NCBI GenBank assembly: GCA_030765065.1
Contig: CM060978.1
Span: forward strand, 56,386,421-56,450,420
Source: Deroplatys truncata
Taxonomy: Eukaryota > Arthropoda > Insecta > Mantodea > Mantidae
Length of the DNA stretch: 64,000 nucleotides
Reading direction: 5' to 3'
Part shown: positions 23,806-34,500 of the stretch, in pieces
Position numbering within the stretch: position 1 is the first letter of the stretch
Layout of the letters: each line of letters opens with the position of its first letter
Program-made: the position numbers and the translations under genes
Notes under the pieces: model-generated
Told to the model about the DNA's origin: nothing
The model's database searches: none
Seen by the model: the letters and a program-made list of their open reading frames with translations, nothing else

Positions 23806-24047
23806 ATATATCTCGAATTTTCTGGGAATGTCTCCAAAAGTATTCTTATTGTGAACGACTATTGTATAACTGGTAAACCATAAGAGATAGACAAAATTTT
23901 ACTACACAAAAAATGTAGATCGCGTTAAAATACACAATTTATGTCATTACATTTTTTTTGTTGAGTGAACCATTTTCGAGATATTGCTTGTTATTCCCTT
24001 AAATTGTCCAATACTTTTTCTCAAATGGGAATGCGTTATTCATTTTT
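23806..24047 (-). mobile_element. Family H element, distal fragment
   Basis: Internal segment from 'tatctcgaattttctggg' to 'gcgttattcatttttt', where copy M begins in the same orientation at a T run. Confidence 0.75.
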
Positions 24048-24049
24048 TA

Positions 24050-24884
24050 ATTTCTCTACTACGTATAGTACGTAGGGGAAATATTGTTTTCCACCAAAAA
24101 ATTCGATACCGAGATTTCACCGGAAATATATGTTTAGAGACCCCCTGAATCCAAAAAAAGCATTTTTGGAAATATGTCCGTGTGAGTGTCTGTGTGTATG
24201 TGTCTGTGAACAGCATAACTCATAAACAAACTGTCGGATAAACACCAAACTTGGTATTTAGGTTCAGTATCTTCCAGAGATGCGACGCGAAGGTTTTCAA
24301 GAATGTCCCCCCACCCCAGATTATCCTTTACATGGAACATTTTTCGAAAATTTTAATTTTCTCAAAAATGGCTCTAACGATTTTGATTAAAATATAATAT
24401 ATTTAGAATACTTTCATGACAAATAAAATGTATATCTTGAATCTTCTGGGAATGTCTCCAAAAGTATTCTTCATTGTGAACGACGTTTGCGTAACTGGTA
24501 AACCATAAGAGATAGACAAAAGTTTACTATACATAAAGGTAGATCGCGTTAAAATACACAGTTTATGTCATAACATTTTTTTTGTTGAGTGAACCATTTT
24601 CGAGATATTGCTTGTTATTCCCTTAAATTTTTCAATACTTTCTCACAAATGGGAATTCGCTATTCATTTTCTTTTGTCCTGGTAATGCAAAGAGAATGGA
24701 ATACTCTACATAGCAACCAGCTCTTAAAATATTTGACTATCACTTAAAGCCTACCAATTCCCCTTGCATCTGCAAGAAAATTAGCAATAAGATTAACATC
24801 TCGATATCTCGATTAACATGAAGCATATGGAGAATAAGCGTTTGTAAAAGAGTGGAGAAAGTCATGTGAGTGTAGCACATCAAA
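24050..24884 (-). mobile_element. Family H element, full length (copy M)
   Basis: Both ends present (near-palindrome CTACTACGTATAGTACGTAG on the left; GTGGAGAAAGTCATGTGAGT on the right). Contains one of the recurrent ~70-codon frames starting MFHVKDNLGWG. Confidence 0.88.
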
Positions 24885-24894
24885 TTTTTTTTAT

Positions 24895-25500
24895 TTGAAT
24901 TGAGGGGGCCTCGAAGCATGAATTTCCGGTGATATCTCGGTATGGTGTTTTTTGGTGGAATGCATTACCTTCTATATTATGTACGGGGTAGAAGAAGTAA
25001 CATGAAGATCACTTTTTGCATGTCCAGGAGAAAAAACGAATGATTTTCCACTTGAGAAAGTGTAAGTATTTGAAAATTCAAATCAATATCAAAAATACCT
25101 CGGAAATGGTTTAGGCTACAAAACATTTTACTTTACATAAATTATATGCTTTAGCAAGATAAGAAAATTTTTATGTGGTAAGAATTTGTCTGTCTCTTAC
25201 GATTTAGCAGTTACACAAAAGCCATTTAGAATGAAGCGGACTTCACAGGCTATTACCAGAAATTTCATGGTATATATTGTATTGGTAATGCAAATATTTT
25301 TAACATATAGTGTATTAAAATCGTTAGAGCCATTTTTAAAAAAATAAGAAATAAAGAAACGTTTTTTCATGTTAAGGGCAGTTTGAGTTGGGGGATATTC
25401 ATAAAAATCCATGTAAGACGTGAACTTAAATACCAAGTTTGCCATTTAACCGAATTTTCGTTTTTCCGTTGTGTTGTTCGCAGACAGACCTTTTTCTAAA
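24895..25500 (+). mobile_element. Diverged family H copy, interrupted (copy N)
   Basis: A second or third subfamily copy in the plus direction up to 'cagacagacctttttctaaa', then interrupted by copy O. It continues at about 26415-26500 with 'tttatggggcctcaaaacat'. At its left, 24897-24990 is a separate scrap of the hairpin-proximal region ('gggggcctcgaagcatgaat'). Confidence 0.65.
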
Positions 25501-25503
25501 AAA

Positions 25504-26412
25504 TCTGATGTGTTACACTCACATGACTTTCTCTACTCTTGTACAAACTATTTTTACAAACGCTTATTCTCCATATGCTTCATGTTAATCGAGATAAACA
25601 TTTGCAGAGTCTATCTTATTGCTAATTTTCTTGTAGATGTAAGGGGAATGTATATTTACAAGGGCAATTTGGAAATACAGTAGCCTTTAAGCACATACAT
25701 ATCTCTTAATAGCTGGTTGCTAGGTGCAGCACCATTCCCTTTCCCACAGATGAATACTCTTTGCATATCCATAACAAAAAAATGAATAACGAATTCCCAT
25801 TTGAGAAATTAAGTATAGAAACATTTTAGGGAATAACAAGCAATATCTCGAAAATGGTTCACTCAACAACAAAAAATGTATATGACATAAGTTGTGTATT
25901 TTAACGCGATCTACATTTTTGTGTAGTAAAATTTTGTCTATCTCTTATGGTTTACCAGTTATGGTAAAGTCGTTCACAATGAAGAATACTTTTGGAGACA
26001 TTCCCAGAAAATTCAAGATATACAATTTATTTGTTATAAAAATATCTTAAACATATGATATTTTAATCAAAATCGTTAGAGCCATTTTTGAGGAAATTAA
26101 AATTTTCGAAAAATCTTCCATGTAAAGGGTAACCTGGGGTGAGGGGATTTTCTCGAAAACCTTCGTGTCGCATCCTTGGAAGATACTGAACCTAAATACC
26201 AAGTTTGGGTTTATCCGACTGTTCGTTTCTGAGCTATGCTGTTCACAGACAGACAGACTCACAGGCACACAGACACACACACGGACATGTTTCCAAAATG
26301 CTTTTTTTGGATTCAGGGGATTTCAAAACATGTATTTCCGGTGAAATATCAGTATCGAATTTTTGGGTGGAATACAATACTTCCCCTACTTATTATTCGT
26401 AGTAGGGAAAGT
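25504..26412 (+). mobile_element. Family H element, full length, nested in copy N (copy O)
   Basis: Starts TCTGATGTGTTACACTCACA and ends with the hairpin region and GGGAAAGT at 26412. Carries the J-type segment 'gcagcaccattccctttccc'. The insertion point in copy N is an A/T run. Confidence 0.88.
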
Positions 26413-26500
26413 AAAAATACTTTTTTTTTCGATTTATGGGGCCTCAAAACATGGACTGGAATGCAATACCCTCTCTACCTATTATACACACAATAGAGAC
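26413..26500 (+). mobile_element. 3' remainder of copy N
   Basis: Short hairpin-side segment of copy N resuming after copy O; it ends near 'ctacctattatacacacaat'. Confidence 0.6.
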
Positions 26501-26647
26501 AGAAATAAACACATAAACCTCCTGTTTTTAGGTTCTATTCCTTTTTAAATATATTCTTAAGGCATTCTTATAAAATGTACCTCTAAAATCAACAATGAAG
26601 AGAGTATCTGAGAAATAGTGTTTAGCTTGTGTTTCGTGAATTGATTT

Positions 26648-27655
26648 TGGGGCAGTATTTTTAACACTTAAATGATTTCAGTCTAATTGTATAATATATA
26701 AATTCAATAACAGCAATATGTGTATGTAACAAGATATAAAAAGTGTATATTACAGTCATTGTACATGTTTGTATTATTGTGTACATGTTCAATAATGTTA
26801 TGTTTTATAATGTAGGAGCTGTGAGAATAATAGGTTAAAAGTTGCTAACAATGAGGTAACGTTTAGGCAATAACGAATTAGAAAGCTTAAATGATACTAA
26901 TGATTATTGGAGCAACAATAATATAAATTTTGAGACAGTTTATAAATAGCCAATCAACATCTAGAAAAAGTTTTAGTTAAATGAAGGTATTCTATTGGAG
27001 TAGGATTAGCCAATCAGAAACTGAAATATAGCAAAATTTACAAATTCAGATGTCAGTTAGTTGTAGACAGTGTTCCTAACCGGACGCAAAATGCGTCCTC
27101 GAGAAATTTAATACGTATTTGTGTGAGACAAAAATAGTTTACGTGTTAAAAAGTGCAAGTATTTAAAAAAAGGCAAATGTCACAGCTAGCTCTCTATATC
27201 AGTGAAGTGTTATTTATATCGTGCCAAGTATTAATAAATGGAGTGGAGTAAAATTATAATCTGTGTAAGCCTACATTCTTCAGTCGCACCACTCCCTGCT
27301 AAGACATTCATGTCTCTAAAAAATATAAATACTGATGCAGCCGAGGCAAACATAATCATATGAAGAAATACTCAAAATTACAAAGTTAATATTTTTTTTA
27401 TAGATTTGGGGCAAAGGGCAACGGAAAGTACATTTTTGGGGCGAAGGCTACCGGAAACGTTTTACCATACGTGCAGTTGCAACTACTTCAAGTTCGGCTC
27501 ACCAACAGTCGAAATATAATACATCTTCTTCAAACTGACTTTCCATATGTAGCAGCAACAAACCTTCTTCAAATTGGCTCCCAAAGCGTTTGGCAAATAA
27601 CAATACAACAAACTACCTTCTTCAATTTCCATCCTGTATGTGCTGGTTTTTAAAT
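26648..27655 (+). mobile_element. LTR-plus-leader unit (family L), copy 1
   Basis: Starts TGGGGCAGTATTTTTAACAC and runs about 690 nt through an LTR-like sequence with 'attaataaatggagtggag' (polyadenylation-signal-like) to a primer-binding-site-like 'tgatgcagccgaggc' at about 27335, then about 300 nt of leader with degenerate internal repeats ('ttggggc(a/g)aagg...c.ggaaa', 'ttcggctc', 'ttggctccc'). It has no long ORF. Five copies in the window share orientation. Confidence 0.7.
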
Positions 27656-29489
27656 ACCACATTCAGTTTTTGTATTATTAAATAGTAGATATTGCGCTTT
27701 ATCTTAAGATCTTAATAATTGGACAGTTGCTATGGAAACCACGTGGCCAATAAACAAACGACACAAAATTTCAGAGTCAAATTTGAACTTTTAAGCAACA
27801 CAAAAGAATTCTCTGCATGTTGCTCTAAACTGGGGCGCTAGATTTGGTTGTAACAAAGGAAACCATGAATTTTCATAGCGTTAAGTATTTTGCAGTAGGA
27901 ATACAAAAAGGTATGGTATGATAAAATTGAAATTATTTTGACTGCATGTACAGTTGCATGTTATGACTTATAGTATATGAAATAGCTACCCTATTTTTGG
28001 TTTTAGGAAAAATATATTTATTCCCTAGAAAAAGAAAATGTACACAAATTTATTATTTTTCTAAATTTATACTATCAATATAAATAATCAAAATATAAAC
28101 ACTGTAATTGTTAAAAACAACATTTTTGGAACATTTTTAATAACTAATGTTTTAAAAAGTTACTTAACCCAAGGAAACAAAGTCATACATAATCACTTTA
28201 TGAACATTTCTTCACTATAGTTTTGATAGTAGAAAAGGAAGGTTTTTTTAATATAGACAAAAATTTATTTGAGGAACACATTGCCAATTCTCAAGCAAAT
28301 GCAACCAACTTATGAGGCATAGACATCGCAATGCACTCATCCTCTGGCTTTGGCTGATTATATGGAAAGGTAACTCAAAATAATTATTTGTGCATCATTA
28401 TTTGCAAATAAATATTAAAAATAACTCCTGTGTCATTTAAAAACAGTTTTAGAAATATATGGCTCATTTAGAACACGCTGAAAAGTTAGAAACAAACGAA
28501 AACGTTGTTTTGAAAGGCGAAGTATTCGATGACTTGTGCAGCAGATAGAGACGGACTTGGGAGCTAATTCAGAAGCTCGGCAGCGGTCTCGTTTTTCCAA
28601 GTTTACCCTGTGTGCAGCAAGCACAAGCTTTAAGAGAAGTAGAGGAGGTGAGGTCAGTGACGGCTACTCCAGGATTGCACTATAGCTTTGCTTGGGGACG
28701 ATTTTGTCAGCTCGTCAAAATGCTGCATATTCTTATTGTATCTAGCTGGACATTAACAATAATAATTATAATAATAAAGATAATAAGTACACGAAGAGTG
28801 TAATGATTGGGAGGGAACTCCGCTGCATTGTGTAAACACCTTTGGTATGCTTTAGTTATAGTCTTAGTCCAGTCGACCCATACCTTTTGTGATTTATTGG
28901 TAAGAGTGTCTTTCTAGAAATTTGCAGAGCTTGAGTTCATAATATATCGTTTAAAACGAGTTTGTCTAAACAGATCTTTATTTTTTTCCTGTTCTGGCGT
29001 TTTCCCGTATTCTGAGAAGACAGAAAAGAGCAACTCTCAGGTCTTAGGGCTTGTCTGAAAACACTCATTACTCATAACCATTCATTGTATATATAATAGC
29101 AGACGTAAAACTGTGCTCCCTCCCCCTCTCTAGGACCAATCTACTCTTCCACTACATGAGAGAATCACAAGGAGGGGATTAAATTAGGGAGGATTACTAC
29201 AGATTACGTTAGCACATTGCTTAAGGAAGAGTTCTACTAGCCATCACAACGCTGAATGTCCTTTATTTAGCAGGTTAGACACAAACATTTGCATTTAAAC
29301 TATAACAATAATAGTAGTAATACGAGAACTATGAGCTTCTGTCGTATAAATCAATGAAATGTGGGTAGTGAAGCGGAGGGAATTCCACTGCGTTATGTAA
29401 GCACTGCTGATGCTTAATACTTTAGTACTTTCTTAATTCAATTGTATCAGTGTACATAATAATAACAATAATTATAATAATGGGTATAA
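27656..29489. other. Region downstream of Ddr; no gene recognised
   Basis: AT-rich. A short motif, GGGAACTCCGCTGCATTGTG at about 28812, is repeated with variation at 29377 and 30336. A possible splice-acceptor-like stretch on the minus strand near 28355 leads into a 20-codon open frame, but nothing supports it as an exon. Confidence 0.4.
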
Positions 29490-29965
29490 CTTATACAACG
29501 GAGGGACACCTCTCGCACTTCTACCTATTGCAACTATCATCCCCCGGCAGGAAGGTATGAAGTGAAAGAACCACAGGGGGCTACAGGCCGCAGGCAGGCC
29601 ACAGAGATGCGTGGAAGTCCCTAACAGTTTCTGGCTCGAAGCTCGTCCCACTGCTAGAGCTGCCTAGAGAGGGCGATGAACAACCCATCGACCAAGGAGC
29701 TCTCTAGTGTCCACGGGGAGTACTCTTTCCTTTGAGCAAGCATCCGCACCATTCGTCCAGGACTGCCATACGCCATGAAACCTAAAAGCACACCTGAAAG
29801 ATGAAAAGGAAGCGGAATTAAGGGGAAATTTTGGAAAGGAAATCGCGGTAGATGAGAAATTGCCCCAGCATTCGCCTACAGACCATGAAATAGCAAAGTC
29901 AGAGGGGCGGTCGACGGGAATCGAACCCGGGACCTCACGAATGCAACCCTCGTGTTACCACGATA
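29490..29965 (-). repeat. SINE, tRNA-derived (type 1), best-preserved head
   Basis: Minus-strand head has box B 'gggttcgattcccg' (about 29925) and an A-box-like 'gtggtaacacgagg' (about 29960). The body holds 'aaattgccccagcattcgcc' and 'gcgtggaagtccctaac', shared with 22420-22945. The sequence ends in a Y-rich tail near 29490. Confidence 0.75.
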
Positions 29966-31396
29966 TAATGAATAATAATAAAAGTACACTTCATTCCAGT
30001 GATATACTCGAAAAAAATGTATGTTTTCTGTAAACTGTATGAAAACAGAAATCTATAATGCTTTCAGAGTAACATTGCTTTCCTTTTATAGTTCAACGTC
30101 CCTTGTAGTATCATCTAGGTCTAAAGATATATCATTGTACTGACGATGATGTTGATGCTGATGACGATCGTGCTCAAATACGCTTGAGGTTCAAAGGATT
30201 TAGTCATCTAACACTTGTCTTTAAATAGTTTACAATAGCATCTGCTGGAGTGATGATGTTAATCCAATGGATTATAGTAAGATACTTGAAATTTCTTAAG
30301 CGCACCAAGGCAAATCTTAAAGCTGTAATGAGAAGAGGGAACTCCACTGTGTAATGTAAGCACTGTTCATAGACTGATTCAGCTCCCTCTCCCGGCTATA
30401 ATATCGTGTACTTCCTAGCAGTTATCTGTAATTTTTTTACAAAGATATTTCTTGGACTGAGATGCATGAACCTTCATGGAGAAGAGAGAAATTAGTGTCA
30501 GAGAGGATGAATCGAGGATCGTTCATTGTGTAATAATCTTGGACTGCTCCAAATGCCTGTCTGCAACGTTTTTAGCGTGATACACATACACGAATATTCT
30601 TTCTTTTCCATAAGTTGGTATACTAAAAGAGCTTACTTGCCCCGTCCACAGGGAAACATAGGTTCTTCTCTTCTAGCTGTAATTCTCTAGCTGCTTTCCC
30701 TAATTGGGATTTTATGCCGATCTTCCGCCCTGTTCTTCAAGAATAAGAATTGTAGCAGCACTAACATTATCTAATAAAATAGAAGAAATTAAGTAGCTGG
30801 TACTAGGTAGAATCCATTAGTGGTCTTTGCTACTGAAATGCTGTTGATATAAAAATTCTGGAGGTAAACGAACAAAGCCACTAAGAATCAATAGTTGTGG
30901 TAGCTTTACCCTCTTAGGTGACACTAATATACGTATTCTTTCGCATGCACCTGATGAAGTACTCCTCTAATGTCCTTCAGTTGGCTTTAGAGATGTGCTC
31001 TGTACCATTCAATATAGTGGTTAACGAAAGGTATGAGAAGCCCTAATCACTCTGGTCGGAACCATAACCGCTCCCAAACGCGAGCATCAGTGTTGCCAAC
31101 GGGTCATTTCGCTCGTCGCATAGAGGATATTTAAGCGGTGTTGTTGGAATATATTTGAAAATAAATCCCACAGTAGCCGCCACCAGCAAGGACTGGGGTT
31201 CAAAAGGTTTGCGGGCGAGTAAATGTCGCACCTGGTGCCAGTGAAGGTCTGTCTTTCTATTAAAAGTTTGTAAAACTAATAACAAGGATGGAGTGCCTAC
31301 TTAAAGGTGAAATTGTCCACTAGAACAATGAAACACTCCATATTGGAAGCACAGCGCTTGAAGGAATAAAGCACTAGTAGACAAAATGCTGTACAT
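29966..31396. other. Probable Ddr 3' UTR and downstream sequence
   Basis: Lies immediately 3' of the Ddr stop codon on the minus strand. The first several hundred bases below 31397 should be the 3' UTR, but no polyadenylation site could be fixed by eye. The third copy of the GGGAACTCCACTGTG motif is at 30336-30365. No gene recognised. Confidence 0.45.
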
Positions 31397-31546
31397 TCAG
31401 TCGCCGGGTCGGTAACCCATGTTCTTCCTCTTGAGGAACATGTAGATCTCCTTGAAAGTGGGTCGCAGTCTTTCGTCTCTTCTCCAGCACTCACACATCA
31501 GGTCGTAGATTTCCATGGGACAAAGTGTGGGTTTTGGCAGCAACAC
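31397..31546 (-). CDS. Ddr: Ddr terminal coding exon
   Basis: 150 nt, 49 codons plus TGA at 31397-31399; acceptor AG at 31547-31548. It encodes [20 protein letters not shown] followed by [11 protein letters not shown] (kinase subdomain XI with the invariant Arg) and a short tail ending YRPGD. It joins in phase 0 to GGELQ of the preceding exon, matching the DDR order 'LQvyL..P..CP'. This exon is the source of the tandem array at 31547-33020. Confidence 0.92.
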   Translation of the reverse strand: MLLPKPTLCPMEIYDLMCECWRRDERLRPTFKEIYMFLKRKNMGYRPGD

Positions 31547-34500
31547 CTGTAATGTCAATAATACACAACATGTAGGTCTTTTTGAAATGACTTCTCTCTT
31601 CTCCAGAAATCACTCATCAGGTTAGATCTACATGGTACAAGTGTGGACTTTGGATGCAATACTCGCAACAGAATGATACAAAACGTGTAGATCGCTTGAA
31701 ATGTCTGGTCTCTTCTCCAGCAATCTCACATCAGGTCGTAGATCTTCATGAGAAAAGTGTGAATTTTGGCAGCAAAACCTGCAACGAAAATAAAGTACAA
31801 CATATAGATCTCCTGAAATAGGTACTCGCAATCAGGTCGTGGATCTCTATGGGACAAAGTGAGGGTTTTGGCAGCAATACTTGTAATACAATAATACAGA
31901 ATGTGTAGACATTTTTGAAATGTCTTGTCTCCTCTCCGAAATCACACATCAGGTCGTAGATCTCCATGGGAAAACTGTGGCTCTTGGCAGAAATATCTGC
32001 AACGAAAATAATACATAACGTGTAGATCTCTTAAAATGGTTTGTCTCTTCCCCAGAATCACACATCAAGTAGTAGATCTCTATGGGACAAAGTGTTAGTT
32101 TCGGCAGCAACACCTAGAAAATACACAAACTGTAGATCGCCTCGAAATGGCTTGTGCTTCTCCAGAACTCAAGCTTTAAATTGTATACCTCCATGGGACA
32201 AAGTGAGGATTTCGGCAGCAACACCTGAAACAACAATAATGAACAAAAAAGTGAACTCATTGAAGTGGTTTTTTTCTACCCCAGAACACTCATATCAGGC
32301 TGTATATTTCTTAAGTAGCATTGCGTGAACTTCGGTAATATGATAATAATAATAGTAATAATATAAAAAATAGGACGTCCCTTCTCCAGCATTCATGCAA
32401 AAGGTACTCCAGTAGTAGAAATCAACGTGCAGATCTCCATAAACGTCTCTTGCAGTAGTGGCACGTAGATCTTAGTTCTCCCTGGGGCACAATCTAGACT
32501 TTGACAATAATACCTTTAACAACAGTAATAAGAATCAACGTGTGGATATCGTTAAATAAACCTACAGTACTCGCACCCTTAGTTACAGATCTCCATGAGT
32601 ATAATGCGAGTATAGGCAGCATTTCTTGCAAGAAAAATAATAACTCCTTGAAAGTGGGGTCTTGGGTCTACATGGGACAAAACGTGCGTTTCGGCAGCAA
32701 TTCTGCAACAACAAACACTGTCCTTGTAATTTCGGTGTTTCATCTCCTGCTCTCACACATCAGTTGTAGATCTCCCCAGGGCAAAGCGTGGGCTTCGACA
32801 GCAACGTCTGCAACAACAGCCAATATCCTTGAAATTTGGTAATTTGTTCTCCAGCATATATACTCCAATACTTGCACATCACGTCGCAGATCTCCATGGA
32901 ACAGAATATATGGTTAGACAACAAAATGGATGATAATGTAGATATCCTTGAAAGTAGGTGTTTCTTGTTCAGTTTGCGCATATCAGGACGCAGATCTCCA
33001 TGATTTTCGGCAACAGCTACAGGCAGATGACGTGCTTGCACCTTTGTACAGCAGGTTATCTAAAACAACTAAGTCGTTTAAATTTGTATATAGAAGAAGT
33101 AGACAAATGTTCAATTTGATGCTACAAAAAATTGTGGATATTAAATATTTTGTGTTGGAACATGTGTAAAAATGGTAATCACAGTAAATGAGTTTACGTA
33201 ATCGTTGTAAATTTAGGGATGCAATCAATCCTTACGGGATTTAATCTGACATTCAGAATAAGTAATAAAATTAAATAAGAAAAAGGCATCATTACCAAAT
33301 AAAGTAACGCACCATAAATCAAAACAGAAATTAACAGCTTTAAGTCGATAAACTGGCTGCAATGTCAATATCACTGCCTTCTTGAATTGTTTATAAGATA
33401 AAAATACGGAAATGATAATCATAATACGATTAACAGATGGAACTCAACGTTTCGGTTAATTAGTCTGTGTACTACGAGCTAAAACGTGTCATATTTCATT
33501 TTTTCTGTAACACAATATTAAGTGCTTTCAATTCTTTATTTCACATCAGCTAGTTTACATTTTTAAAATATTGCTTTCGGCTATAATGCAGAGCTGTTCA
33601 GCAATTTTCCGATATTTTATTTTTACGGAATTATTTTCAAACGGTCTATATTCAAAGCAACGTACATGTTATGAAAAAAACCTTTAAATCCATGTTATTA
33701 AACCAGTAACTTGAACATTATATCACAGTACGGTACTATAATATAAAGTGGCCTACAACATTTCAGTGAGATGTGTGGATTTGTTTGAAATATATTAACT
33801 TTTTTTGTTCTAGATTTAATATTTCTGCTTGATACTGACCATTGTAAAGAAATACACATTAGAGCTTTTTAAAAGTTCCTCAGACTTTGAGTGAAAAAGG
33901 AATGAACCCTTTTTAATTTCCATATTTTTTACTATTTATCGAATATCAAACCAACTTTGTGTCTTTTAGTAACCGTTCCGGAAGCTCCAACAAAAATTGG
34001 AAATTGTTGGTTGAAAACTATAACACGTGAATGATTTTAAGTAATAACATTTGAGGCAGTATTTTTAACACTTAAATGATTTTCAGTCTAATTATATAGT
34101 ATAAAATATAACAGCCCGCATGTTCAATAATGTTATGTGAATGTATTACGTAATTTAATAATGTAGGAACTGTGATAATGGTAGGTCAAAAGTTGCTAAC
34201 AATGAGGTAACAACGAGGTAACCTTGAGGCAATAGTGAATTGGAAGGTTTAATAATGCTACTGGTAATTCTTGGAGCAACATTAATGTAATCAAAAACTA
34301 GAAAGGCTAAAAATTTAAATAAAGGTATTCTATTGGTGTAGGATTAGCGAATCAGAAACTGAAGTAGAGCAAATTGTACAAATTCAGAAGTCAGTTGCTA
34401 GTAGACAGCGTTCCTAACTGGACGCGAGACGCGTCCTCGAGAAGTATAATACGTATCCAGTGCGAGACAACAATTAATTACGGCGAGGATATTATAAAGC

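Noticed and set aside
28265-28375. Minus-strand acceptor-like 'tttccatataatcag' followed by a short Pro-rich open frame
   Set aside because: Only about 20 codons, no homology recognised, no partner exon; Ddr already ends at 31397.
31547-33020. Regularly spaced repeats that could suggest a CRISPR array
   Set aside because: Units are diverged, contiguous and derived from a neighbouring exon; there are no unique spacers and the genome is eukaryotic.
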